Source: Mortierella sp. BCC40632
Lineage: Eukaryota > Mortierellomycota > Mortierellomycetes > Mortierellales > Mortierellaceae
DNA: 64,000 nucleotides
Assembly: GCA_011634665.1 (NCBI GenBank)
Contig: WAEK01000013.1
Coordinates: forward strand, 1,286,501-1,350,500
Direction: 5' to 3'
In this document: piece after piece, positions 35,234 to 46,985 of the stretch
Layout of the letters: each line of letters opens with the position of its first letter
How positions within the stretch are numbered: the first letter of the stretch is position 1
Translations under genes and position numbers: made by a program
The notes under the pieces: generated by a model
Told to the model about the DNA's origin: nothing
The model's database searches: none
Seen by the model: the letters and a program-made list of their open reading frames with translations, nothing else

Positions 35234-35869
35234 GAAAGATGAAAAGAGGAGGAAGAGGAGGAAGGGAGAAGGAAAGGGTTGCCCCGGACTTGACTGGAAC
35301 CCTGATCTTTCACTTCTTACCAGCTAGTTTTTTTGCCTCAGGCTCAGACTAGCTGAAACTACAACTTACCATTACTTTATATTTTTACAACAACTATAAC
35401 TCACTCCTCCCCCCATTATCACCATCACCATCTTGCTATTTTGCCTCTCATATGCTACAATTATAGCATCAACAAAAAAAGAAAAAGAAAAAGAAAAAGA
35501 AAAAGAAAAAGAAAAAGAAAAAGAAAAAGAAAAAGAAAAAGAAAAAAAGAACCTCTGAGATAACGGGGTAAAAAAAACTAAAAGGAAAAATAAAAAAGGG
35601 CTGCTTTTGGACTCTTCGTTTTTTTTTTCTTTTCTTTTCTGGAAGATTGGGGATGCGGACAAAACTCGTTTTTCTTATATAATTGATGTTATTGTTCATA
35701 CAAATTGCTTTTTATTTTTTTATTGTGAGCAGAGAGTAGAGTAGAGTGGTAGGTAGTGTGTGGGGTTTGTTGATGTACAAATTTACAAAAAGGACAAGGA
35801 GAGACCACCTCCCTCCATTGTCTTTCTCATTTTTTTTTCAAAGGGGAGATATACTGTTTCTTTGACATT
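35234..35869. other. convergent 3' region
   Basis: Between the HSPA12-like gene and acetyl-CoA synthetase, both ending here. Apart from the hexanucleotide repeat listed separately, nothing coding is seen. Confidence 0.6.
35474..35549 (+). repeat. (AAAAAG)n hexanucleotide repeat
   Basis: About twelve uninterrupted AAAAAG units, the longest regular non-dinucleotide repeat in the window. Confidence 0.9.
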
Positions 35870-38800
35870 TTACGACTTGGCAACCTTGGCAATCAAGACC
35901 TCGACAACACTAGGATCAGCAAGAGTCGAGATATCACCCAAAGAATCTGCCTCACCAGCAATAATCTTGCGCAAGATACGACGCATCAACTTGCCCGAAC
36001 GGGTCTTGGGCAAGTCCTCAACAATGTAAATCTTCTTGGGGGCAGCAAATGGTCCAATCACCTTGCGCACCTGAACAATCAACTCCTTGCTCAAATCGTT
36101 CGAGTGGGCAGAAACACCAGGCTTGAGGCACACAAAAGCGTGGATGCACTGACCAGTGACATCATCAGGGGCACCAATGACAGCCGTCTCGGCCACAGAG
36201 TGGTGAACGATCAAGGCAGACTCAACCTCGGCTGTTGACAGACGATGTCCAGAGACGTTGATAACATCATCGACACGTCCACGGATCCAGATGTAGCCAT
36301 CCTTGTCACGCGAGGCACCGTCGCCAGTGAAGTAGTATCCGTGGTAGGGCTTCAAATAAGTTTCCAAGTAACGCTGGTGGTTGTTGTAAACGGTGCGAGC
36401 AATCGAAGGCCAGGCACGCTTGACGGCCAAGACACCAGTGACATCGTTACCAACCAACTCCTTGCCAGTGACAGGGTCCAAGATGGCAATGTCAATACCG
36501 AAGAAGGGTACAGTGGCCGAGCCGGGCTTAGTAGGAATGGCACCAGGCAAGGGAGTGACAATGTGAGAACCGGTCTCGGTCTGCCAGTAGGTATCCACAA
36601 TGGCGCAGCGGCCCTTGCCGACCTGCTCGTTGTACCAGTGCCAGGCCTCGGGGTTGATGGGTTCACCAACCGAACCAAGGACACGGAGCGAGGACAAATC
36701 ATGACCCTTCACCCACTCGTCACCGAGGCGGCGAAGAGCACGGATGGCAGTAGGAGCGGTGTAGAACTGTGTGACCTTGTGCTTGGCAATCAATTCCCAG
36801 TAACGAGCGGGTGTGGGGTATGTTGGAATCGACTCGAACAAGACTGTGGTTGCACCCAAGGTCAAAGGTCCATAGACAATGTAGGAGTGACCGGTGATCC
36901 AACCAACATCAGCCATGCAGGCAAAGATGTCACCAGGGTGGTAGTCAAAGACATACTTGACGGTCATGGCAGCACCGAGGAGATATCCGGCAGTGGTGTG
37001 CATCACACCCTTGGGGGTACCTGTGGAACCCGAGGTGTAGAGGAGGAAGAGGGGGTCCTCCGAGTTCATGGTGACTGGGGGCAAGTAGCTCATGCGCTTG
37101 GAGCACTCCTCATTCCACCAGACGTCACGGCCAGCCTTCATAGGGACATCGGCGCCTGTACGCTGGCAAACAAGGACAGTCTCGACCGAGGGGCACGACT
37201 TGAGAGCCTCATCGACAATCTTCTTGGTCTCGATCGTCTTGCCTCCACGCTTGCCCTGGTCAGCGGTCAAAACGATGCGGCAGGCAGCATCCTGGACACG
37301 GTCACGGAGAGCCTCGGCTGAGAAACCGGCAAAGATCACCGAGTGGAGAGCACCAATACGGGCACAGGCAAGGAATGCAACGATGGCCTCGGGAATCATG
37401 GGCATGTAGATGGCAACAGTGTCACCCTTCTTGATACCGCGGGCACGGAGAGCACCAGCGAGCTGGCAGACCTGACGGAGCAGCTGACTGTAGGTGATCT
37501 TCTCGGACTGATTGGGCTCATCAGCCTCGTAGATAATGGCCACCTAAAGATCAAAAAGGAAAGGAAGAAAAGGTAAAAAAAAAAAAAAAAAAAAAAGCAT
37601 TTGTGGGTGAGTACAACACAGGACGGAATAAAGTTTCTGGCTCGCGTTTCGGCGTTGCCGTGCTCCCTGCAGGTATGGGAGAGACAACCTCGATCGCATG
37701 TGCCTTCAAAAAAAGAATCTTTGCTGCACAAACAAATAATCGAGGAACTACAGGCAAAAGGGCAGGCCTGGCTTGTGAGCGCGGGAGAAAGAAGGGAGAA
37801 GAGAGCAAGGTACCTTGTTAGGATCAGCAGCGGCATGGCGGTCAACACAGTTGTACGAAGCATTGAGCTCGCCCTCAAGGAACCAGGCAATATCACCGTG
37901 CTCGAGACCACCGTGCTGGACAGTGTGGAAGACCTTGGACCATGAGAGAAGCTCGGTTGCCATCTAGGATGAGAGAGGAGAGTAAACAGGAGGTGGCTTG
38001 TTGGTTAGGACATGATACGCAGGCAAGGAACGAGTGAGTGGGGTGGCGGAGAGTGTTATGTGAAGTGTAATGTAAAAAGTGAGAAGTGCGGCGGAGCGGA
38101 GCAAGGATGAATAGCAGCCGTGGGGTTGGACAGTGCTCCGATGGGGTATATGTGTGAGTTAGTGAGAGAGTTCTCAGTAGCCCACTCTCCTCCTCCTATT
38201 CCCCGGCGGCCAGAGAGGGACAAAAAGCAAAGCAGGCTCAGCAGGATTGGGTCGGACGATCGAGCCAGAGATAACGCCAACGGCGGTCCACAGGAGGACA
38301 GTAGACGAGGCCTGTCGTTGGCTGATAAGTCTGGGACGCAATCTGTCCCAAATAAATTTCCAAGGTTTTCTTGGGGGGAACAGGAGAAGAGAGTGAAAGA
38401 CTTCTGAGTGGCCGAGCCCGGCTTCCAAGCCTTAGCCGGGGGGTGGCCAATGTCCATCCACACGGTCCGCCTAGTTTTTTTTTTTTTTTTTTTTTGGTTT
38501 CTCCCCTGCGCTCGGTGCATCGCCTTCCAATGCCCCTGTCTGTCTTGGCCCAGAGGGGAGAGGAGGTAAAGAAGGAAGGGAGATCACTTCAAAGTGTCCT
38601 GGGCTGCTTCACGTTCCCACACCTACCGGCCCAAATGTTAGGTCGGTTGTGTTTCCAAACCACTTGTTGCTCATCTCTTTACCACCACCTCTCTCCCTCC
38701 CACCCCATGGACCCAGCAAAATATAGAAAGTCCAGGGTCGTCTGGTCTGACAGGCATTTCTTCCAATCGACATCCAGAGCTCCTTGTCGTCCTGTCGGAG

Positions 38801-38888
38801 ACCGATTCTCCGCTCTCATCTTATGCGTCTCCCCATCCTCTCAAATGCTCCCAATGGCCAGATCGCTGTGGCTCCCTAAGAGTCTGGT

Positions 38889-38919
<31 letters not shown>

Positions 38920-39260
38920 CACTTTTTCTTTTTCCCTCTTCTTCCTCCTTGGTATTCCCCGATGGCTCTGCACACATCCCGAAGGTGGCCTGGACAATTC
39001 CCGAGGAGTAGGATGTACGGAGAAGAGCCCGAGAATGGCGACGATGGCAATGGTGACCGAGGTGGCCCTTTCTTTTCTTTTGTCTTTACCTTGCCAAAGA
39101 AAGCGTTGGGATCCTCGATACTCTGGCGGTGCATCTCCTTGTACTGCTCGACGGACTTGACGTAGGGCTCGGGGCACTGGGCAGTATCATGGAGCCTGGC
39201 GGGGACGGGGAAGATAGACTTATCTTCGGCCTTGGTGGAGGCTTGATCTTGTTTAGACAT
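35870..39260 (-). CDS. ACS: acetyl-CoA synthetase
   Basis: A 664-residue AMP-forming acetyl-CoA synthetase (acetate + ATP + CoA to acetyl-CoA), close to the 670 residues of Aspergillus FacA. Exons are 39260-39090, 37963-37814 and 37543-35870, all in phase 0. The first exon gives an N-terminal tail and [19 protein letters not shown]; the second [17 protein letters not shown]; the third the adenylating core with [14 protein letters not shown] (P-loop), [30 protein letters not shown] and the hinge, ending with [15 protein letters not shown], whose second Lys is the conserved catalytic and acetylation site. Intron 1 is 1126 nt, far longer than others here. Exon 2 begins exactly with an in-frame ATG. 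No targeting peptide is obvious; a cytosolic or nuclear enzyme is likely. Confidence 0.96.
38417..38440. repeat. inverted repeat in ACS intron 1
   Basis: CCCGGCT and AGCCGGG form perfect 7-bp arms around a 10-nt spacer, in the middle of the long first intron and next to a CCAAT sequence (38446-38450). It could be a protein-binding palindrome or an RNA hairpin; chance is not excluded. Confidence 0.5.
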
Positions 39261-39712
39261 GAGGGAGGGCTAGTAGAGAGCGGAGGAAATATCAGAGAAG
39301 AGACGCGTTAGCAAGAGCGAGACACGAGGAAGAGCAGTGACGGGGAGGATGGAGGCATGGAGCATGAGAATGAATGACCCATTGATTTACCTAATGGGGG
39401 GTGGGGGGGATGTGAGGAGCCTAAAGTGGTGGCGCGTCGCAGAAGGAGACGACGGAAGCGAGCGAGCGAGAGAGAGAGAAATAGAGTGGAGAGTGGGGGA
39501 GAAAGAGAAAAAGAGAGCTAGAGAAGCGTGAAGGGATGGGAAACTACAGAGAGAGAAGAGAGAAGAGGATGAGAAGAAGAAGAAGAAAAGAAAAAGGACA
39601 GTGGGAGACGCGGATCGCTCGACGCTTTTTTATACCTGGCCCGCGTTTGAGTCACTGCTCACGATTGAATTGCACTGATTACTCAGGCCACCATCTCTTA
39701 CTCTCGGTCTCT

Positions 39713-39714
<2 letters not shown>

Positions 39715-39771
<57 letters not shown>
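39715..39771 (+). repeat. (CT)n microsatellite
   Basis: About 28 CT units upstream of ACS (GA on the ACS sense strand), some 450 nt before its ATG. Confidence 0.9.
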
Positions 39772-39774
<3 letters not shown>

Positions 39775-39927
39775 AATGTGCTCTTTCTCTCTTCCTCTCA
39801 TTCCTCTTTCTCTCATTCTTTCTCTTTCTCTCTCTCTCACTCGTACACTCTCTCAAGGTCTCAAGGGGAGGAAAGAGGAATATCCCCCAAGGAGAAAGGG
39901 CCCAACCTTATTGCCCCGAGGGCCTCT

Positions 39928-39928
<1 letters not shown>

Positions 39929-39961
<33 letters not shown>
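39929..39961 (+). repeat. (CT)n microsatellite
   Basis: About 16 CT units, a second CT repeat within 160 nt of the first. Confidence 0.9.
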
Positions 39962-39963
<2 letters not shown>

Positions 39964-42900
39964 CCATTTCTCCACGCTTCTGCCTCTTGCCGAATCTGCT
40001 GTTGCTTTCTCGACCCTTGCTCCACTTCATTGCTGGCCCCTCGCTGGTCCCTTGCTGGTCCCTTGCGGGCTCCATACCGGTTCCTCCTCTCCTAACAGCA
40101 CTCTCTGATCTGTGGGACACAAACCTAGGCACACATTTTCGCCCGCAGGTTTGTCTTCAAATCCTTGCTCTCGTCGGTGCCCCGGCTCGACCCATTGTTG
40201 AATTTGTGTCCAGTTCCTGGCCCTTGATAGTGGCCGGGATAGAGGATAGAGGTACCCAGAGTGCTGTAGCACAGGTAGAGATGCGGTAGCAGCAAGCATG
40301 GCTTTGGTCCATCATGTTCCATACATCTCCCCGCAAGCGCCCTGATGGCTCTGCATACGGCCTTGGCTCCTCTCTTCCCGGCCGGAAAAAAAGAGGCGGA
40401 GCAGTGAGGCCTTTTTTTCTGCCTTCCACTAAAATGGCTCGTTTGAATGGCTCTATTATTCGCTGTCCTCGCCCCCGCTCTCTCCCTCCCCTCCCCCTCC
40501 TCGTTCCCCACTCCCTTCTCCACCTGCGCCCGCTCCGTACCTTATGTGTGTACAGTTCTCTCACCGCACCTCCGGACACCGGTACCGAAGCTCCGTGGCC
40601 ACTGCATCGCCTTTATAGCCATGGCTTTATCCAAAACTACAACCATTGCCACGCTACCTTGCTGCTAATGATGGATTAAAGATGACACTACTCTTGCCAC
40701 ATCCAGACCATGACTGTCCAACATGGCATACATAATGGACCACAAGAGGAGATACAAGGCTCCCCCTCCCTTCCTGCAACCTCTGGCTCCTCCTTACTTC
40801 TCACTGGACGATCAATCTCCGGCCACCCCTTCTTGCACCCCAGGCTCCTGTTTCTATGCCCAGCAACCCCCCCTCTCCCTCTCATCTCCCCCCCCTACAA
40901 TCTCTTTTGTGTCCACATCTGCTTCAGATCCATTTCTTCACTCGCTGTCCCACTGCCCTTCCTCTGGTCACTTTATTCCTTGGTAGCGAACGCCTTATCT
41001 CTAAACCTTGATCTGTCTCAGCGCTCATGTCATGCATTATCTTTTTCAGTCGACTCGCTCTGTTCCCCTGGGCCTTGTGCTTCGCAAGGCCTGCCTTTTT
41101 GTTCTGTCCTGTTCTTTTCGTTCGTGCTCGTACAAGAGAAAAAAAAAGGCGACGAATGCGTTGGAGGCGGTCACTTTCTCGACGCTGTTGCAAGATAACG
41201 CTATCACTGAGGGGTACAGGACGGCGCCATTGGGGTATTGGGCCTGGTCCAAGAGCGAAACACAAAGAGCGCAGACATGAAAAAAAAAAAAAAAAGGCCT
41301 CCCAAGTGCTGAGAAGAGGAGGAGCCACAAACACATAAAATGCTGCAAGGCTCTCTCTTTTTTCGGTGGCACCTTGTAAACACCTTCATACCTGATCCTT
41401 CTAGCCTTTTGGTCCTCTGTTCTCTCTTTCCTCTGGTGAATTCGCTATCTGCGTTGCTGCTGCTCCGAGATCTTCTTTGGATATTTTTCTTTTCATTGTA
41501 TTGCTTCCCAAGGGCGGTGTTTCACCCAACAGCACACGACTCGTTAAATAGAAGACCTTTCCTCCTTGTGTTGGCTGTGTATACAAGTGTGTGTATTAGA
41601 GTACAGTAGTAATGCGTAATGGCCACGTTGCATTTACTCATCTCTTTGCCACACACCCACACACTCACACCATCGCCCCACATTCCAGAACTTCGAAATA
41701 CAATACAAATGCACAACATATAATACAACGGGAGAGATGACTCGATGGATCATTGATATTCTCCTCAAATGGCCAGGTACCCTCTTCCTCCTCCCTCTTT
41801 ACCTCTACTTGGTTCTCGTCTCTCAGCCAAGAAGAGAGGACCAATATTCTATCCCATCCTGGCGACAAGTAAGAGACTGCGGGGACGAATCGAGTCAAGC
41901 CGTCGCCGATGATTGGCTGCAGGTCATGCTCCCCCTTTCTCTTATCCTCTTTATTTTACTCCCTTCCCCTGGAGACCGAGGATCCTAAATAAGCTCTACC
42001 GTTAAAAAAAAAAAAAAAAAGTCTTTATTGCTCGGAGAGATTTCTTCTTCTTTCTGCACTCCCATCGACGCCCGACACCAGGACTACGCACACACCAGTC
42101 ATCGATGCATCCGAAGACCAAAAATCCTCGTGCTGGAAAGGGCCATTGTGGGGTAGAATATAAAACGAAAGAAGGAAAAATCGAACCCCGAGAGGCCCAG
42201 TTGGTCTCAAAGTTCCTCTCGGCCCGTTTAGGGGGGATGAGGAGGGGAGGGAAGAGAATTTGTTCTTCGCCTCCACCAGCATGCAGGGCCACAAGCGAAC
42301 ATCAATCTGACACATAAAAGAAAAGAAAAAAAATGCAGTCCATGGACTTCAATGGCGTGCGTGGAGGAGTAAGTACCGTCCGAGTTTACTCCGAGAGCAG
42401 GAGACGCAGTCGAGAGCATGTTCAGGAAGAAAAAAAAGTTATACTTTTTGTGCCGTGCCTGTAAGATAGTCCCCCGCCTTCCTCTTCTCCACTCTAGCCT
42501 CTCTTAGTCCAAGAGAAGTAGAAAGGGAACAACCTTCGTGAGAGTCAAAAGAGAGCAAAGGGCCGGTGGACTGAAACGGTGGAAAAAAAAAAAAAAGAGT
42601 TGGCCGTGGACAAGCTCGGGACCCCACAACAGATCTGTCAAAATGGTTTTTTTTTGCTCTATGCGGCTCGTCTCGCTGTTTGGCCCCGGAAACAAAAAAG
42701 AAGATTAGAAGAGGCTGCAAACGCAAAAGAGGGCAAGTGATGCAAGCGAAAGTAGAGTGGGACAAAGTTCATCGTTTTGGAGTATCGAGAAAACAACAGG
42801 GAGACCCTTTCTCTCCCTCGGCCTTTTTCATTAAGTTTTTTATTTTTTTTTCCTCTTTTCTAGCATACCATCCTCTTCCCATCCTCCTTCACCCTAATCA

Positions 42901-44181
42901 TGAATGAACTGTCAATTCTATGCCGCTGCACACTTGGAACCAAGTGCAAAACAACAACAACAGCAACAACAATAACAACACAAAAACAAAAGCAACGTGG
43001 ACCGCAGGAAAGGTGAAAATAATAAAAAAAAAAAAAACGGCCTTGATCTCCCTGCTGGTCACACCAAAAGACCCACGATCCCTACCTCGCCCGAATGTCC
43101 TGCACATTCGCCCTTCTGTCAATGGAGTGGGCGCCTGCATGTCGCGCCCGTGGACAATTTGCTCTCGGTTCAAAGTTTCAGGAGTCCGGTCTCGGGAAGA
43201 GAAAGAGAGGGAGAGAGAATACACGGGCGATAGTATGAACTCGCCTCCCCGAGAAAAAAAAAAAAAAAAAAGAGCTACTTAATCCTGCGCGGGAGATACA
43301 TGCGACACACGACATGCAGCAGACGCTAGGCTGACGGATAAGAGAGAGGGGGTCTATTCTTGTTAGGTCCATCTTCTCTCCACAACCCCCCGTATCAACA
43401 AACACGAGAGCCGACAGGGTGCATTTCTTTATTTCACTAGTCATCTCCAACTTTGCCCTGCGCGTCTTTGTATGTCACCAACGGGGAGGGGGTAATGTTA
43501 TTGTTGTGGTGATGTGCTGTTTTGTCTTCATTGCCAAGATTGGAGGTGGGCGGATGAGATAACGGTATCCAAGAAAGGCAATGCGAGGCCCGGCCGTGGG
43601 CACATGTGTACTGATGATGGTCCGTTGGGGCGTCGTGCATAGCTGCTCTTCTAATAGGGTGTTCTCGGGATGGGGAAGAGAGAGAGAGAGAGAGGTCCAG
43701 GCGAGACGAGCCTATGAGCTGAACGCGTTGAGCGTGGAAGTATGTGTAGGTGTTTGTGGGGAAGAGACAAGGTGTGGAAGACGCGACAAAATTAGCGGTC
43801 AGGTGCATCCATGCGAGTCTGGTTTACGATTGGCTGAAGAAAGAGAGACAGCAGCCGTGTACCTACTACGTAGACTGTCCAGTCTGCTAGGCGAGCCACC
43901 GTCCCTGGTTGGACCTACGCACGCCTCTTTTCTCTCTTCCCCATCTCATTTCATCTCATTGCTTGCTCTTCTCCCTTCTCACATCATCATCGGATTCGCC
44001 ATTCCTGGATCCAACACAGCCCTCGGATCTTCTATCTCCCAATCTCCCCATTGTTTGTTTGTAACAAAAGAAGAAGAAGAAGAAAAGCAACCACGAGCTA
44101 CAAACCACCTCACACCAAGACTACTACACACCCGATCTATCGTGTTTGGTGTAATATTTTTCCTCGCAGTTTTCTCTAATC

Positions 44182-44842
44182 ATGTCGCCTGCTGCCCCTG
44201 CTATCCGTGCGGCCCAAGGGTCGAGAGCGTCGATCAGATCCCTGATCTCGCTCATGAATAAGTCTTGTACCTGCCCTGCTCATTCGAATGCGCGTGCTCT
44301 CCAGCGTATTCAGCACCAGCACCAGCACCAGCACCACCATACAGACAAGTGCCAGCATAATGACCACGGCAAGGGTAGCTCAAGCAGTGATGACCACGAG
44401 TATGCTTTTGAGATGGCCTCCTCCACGCTCCGTTTCGGTGAAGGTGCCACGCGCGAGGTCGGCCAGGACTTGGCCAACATGGGCGCGAAGAAGGTCCTGG
44501 TCATGACAGACCCAAACATCGCCAAGCTCCCAGTGATGAAGACCGTGGTTGAGTCTCTTCAACGAAGCAAGGTGGACTTTGTCGTCTACGACCGTACACG
44601 AGCCGAACCGACCGACCAGAGTTTCTGGGAGGCGATCGAGTTTACAAAGAAACATAAGCCAGACGTCTTTGTTGCTGTTGGAGGCGGATCGGTGATGGAT
44701 ACTTGTAAGGCTGCCAACCTCTACTCGAACTACCCTGATGCAGAGTTGCTCGAGTTTGTCAACGCCCCTATTGGCAAGGGATCCATCATTGACAAGGATC
44801 TTTCTCCCTTGGTTGCTAGTAAGTTGGGGAGCGTGTGAGCAT

Positions 44843-44880
<38 letters not shown>

Positions 44881-46603
44881 TAAAATTCTCATCCGTGGGA
44901 AAAAAAAAGGATATTGGTGGGCTGGTGCAGCATTTTTAGATGGTGATGGTTAGATGAATATGCAGTTCACCGTTTCCCTTTGTGACACTTTACGCCCACT
45001 TTTTTTCTTTTTTCGACTCCCTTTTCAGTCCCAACGACTGCAGGAACTGGAAGCGAGACGACAGGAACGGCCATCTTTGACTATGAGCCCCTCCATGTCA
45101 AGACCGGGATCGCCAGCCGAAAACTCCGCCCGACCCTGGGAATTGTCGACCCACTCAACACCATCACCATGCCGGCTCAGGTCAAGCTCGCTTCGGGCCT
45201 CGATGTGCTCTGCCATGCACTCGAGTCGTACACGGCGCTGCCCTATCAGGAGCGAACACCACGACCCAAGAATCCAGCTGAGCGACCCGCATACCAGGGA
45301 TCGAACCCAGTTTCGGACATCTGGTCTTTGGAAGGGTTAAGGTTGACTGTCCAGTACCTCAAGCGATCTGTCGAGGATCCTTCAGATCTTGAGGCCAATG
45401 CGCAAATGTGTCTTGCTGCTGCTGCGGCCGGCACGGGATTCGGATCCGCTGGTGTCCATGTACGTTGTTTTAAAGCTTTATGCTCAGGATCAACTATTAG
45501 GGTGCATTCTAAACAGCGCCGCAAGGTTTATGGAGAGTTCTTCTAAAGAGAGAAGGAGAGAAGGAGAAAGAAGGTTGAGCGCATATGACTAACTAGCACT
45601 TCCGTTTTGCTGTTCGGCCTCTTTTTTCTTCATCTCTTTTCTGTTGTACCTATAGTTGTGCCATGGAATGAGTTACCGTACGTAATCCCATTCGCTCTTT
45701 TTCTCTCTTCTCTTTGCCTTGATCGCTGCTGCTCTTTTCTTCCCCTCCCCCCCTCTCCCCGGAGAGGGTAGATGGAGCAGACAGACGATGAAGATGGTGC
45801 GCGATTTATTTCATGCAGGGGATTTTCCCCTCTCCGCCCCGATTTATCCGCCTCTGTGGAGGAAGAGCTTATTCGGGATCCGCTGGTCTCAGATGTAGAA
45901 GGGGATCGTCCCTTGAAGCAAAAGGATAGGTCAAACTCTCCTCGCACGCGGACGCTGATCTCTCTTTCTCTCTCTCTCGTGACGACTTTTTTTTATGGTT
46001 CCTTACTAATAGCGATCAGTGGGTTGAACAAGACCTACAAGCACCCTGGATACAATGTCGATCACAGCATCGTTCCCCACGGTAAGGTTTATCCTCTCAT
46101 ATCCTCCTTCCTATGCATGCTGTCATCGACCTACACCCCTCCAACCATTCCCCTTTCGCGTATAGAAATCTTTTTCAAAAAAAAAAAAATGGCTCGGCTT
46201 TATTTCACGATTGATCCGTGCTGACGTCCTTTTTCATTCTTCCTTGCTCCAAACAGGTATCTCGGTCGCGGTGACTGCCCCGGCCGTCTTCCGCTACACA
46301 GGTGAGGCCTGCCCCGATCGTCACTTCAAGGCCGCAGAAATCTTTGGTGCCGACACAAGCTCGGCCGCCTTCCGATCTCAAAAGCCTGAAAGTGCTGGTC
46401 CCATCCTGGCGGAACAATTGACCAAGTTTTTGGAGGGATTGGGAGTTCCCTCTGGATTGGAGGCCTTGGGTTATTCTCAAAAGGATATCCCCGCCTTGGT
46501 TCAGGGAACTTTGCCTCAGCATCGTGTGACCAAGTTGGCTCCAGTTGCGACGGGTGCGGAGGCTCTCGAGCGTATCTTTGAGGATGCCATGAAGAACTAT
46601 TAA
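44182..46603 (+). CDS. ADHFE1: hydroxyacid-oxoacid transhydrogenase, iron-type ADH family
   Basis: A 501-residue iron-type alcohol dehydrogenase, the mitochondrial enzyme that in animals couples 4-hydroxybutyrate oxidation to 2-oxoglutarate reduction. Exons are 44182-44818, 45029-45459, 45656-45677, 46013-46081 and 46257-46603, all in frame. Residues 1-70 are basic then His-rich (HQHQHQHHH), followed by DHEYAFEMASSTLRFGEGA, matching the human DYAFEMA start of the mature protein. Landmarks: FVAVGGGSVMDTCKAANLY (nucleotide loop), IPTTAGTGSETTGTAIFDYE, GLDVLCHALESYTALPY, LCHGMSYPISGLNK and VPHGISVAVTAPAVF, carrying the metal-binding Asp/His ligands. The end DIPALVQGTLPQHRVTKLAP is also nearly as in human ADHFE1. 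Exon 3 is only 22 nt and encodes LCHGMSY. A mitochondrial location is inferred from family and N-terminus. Confidence 0.95.
44846..44879 (+). repeat. poly-T tract in intron 1
   Basis: 34 T shortly after the donor GTAAGT, not beside the acceptor. Confidence 0.9.
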
Positions 46604-46985
46604 GGTCACATTTCGTTTCTTATATTTTCCTGCTGTCGTTCGATATGTCCGACAGTCCTATCCATAGTTTTTTACGTTTGAAAAAAGCGTTTATAAGTCA
46701 ATAATGCAGTTTCTAGAATAGAAAGAAGGCAAAGCCAAAGTAAACTCATTTTATTGTCCATGGAGTAAAGAAAAAAAAAAGTGGGTAAAGGGTTGAATGG
46801 CGTCTTTTTTTTTTTTTTTTTTTTTTTTTTATTCATAGTGGGTCAGAGGATTCCCGTCTAATTGCCATCTCTTGCTCTACCTGCCTGAAGGAGTAATAAA
46901 AATAATAGTGTTGGCAGGATATATACATACGTCTATCTCTTAGATATCCCTCTAGAGCTTCAGAATTTAAAGCAGTATCTATGAA
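46604..46985. other. convergent 3' region
   Basis: Between the transhydrogenase gene (+) and the WD40 gene (-). Has a T-run at about 46805-46830. An alternative last exon of the WD40 gene may lie at about 46881-46858. Confidence 0.5.

Larger units (their letters stand above)
39261..44181. other. gene-poor stretch of 4.9 kb
   Basis: Lies between ACS (-) and the transhydrogenase gene (+). It holds two long CT repeats (39715-39771, 39929-39960), several A/T runs (for example 41280-41295, 42004-42020, 43252-43271), a CAA/CAG-like stretch (42950-42985) and otherwise mixed, pyrimidine-rich sequence. No open frame has a plausible start together with protein-like composition, and I found no tRNA, snRNA or rRNA. 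Untranslated exons or long promoters may lie here. Confidence 0.5.

Noticed and set aside
36245..37321. 358-codon open frame antisense to acetyl-CoA synthetase
   Set aside because: A shadow of strong codon bias in the real enzyme; no family resemblance.
40710..41198. 162-codon frame in the 4.9-kb gap
   Set aside because: Pyrimidine-rich composition (Leu, Ser, Pro, Cys) without any motif; typical of chance frames in CT-rich DNA.
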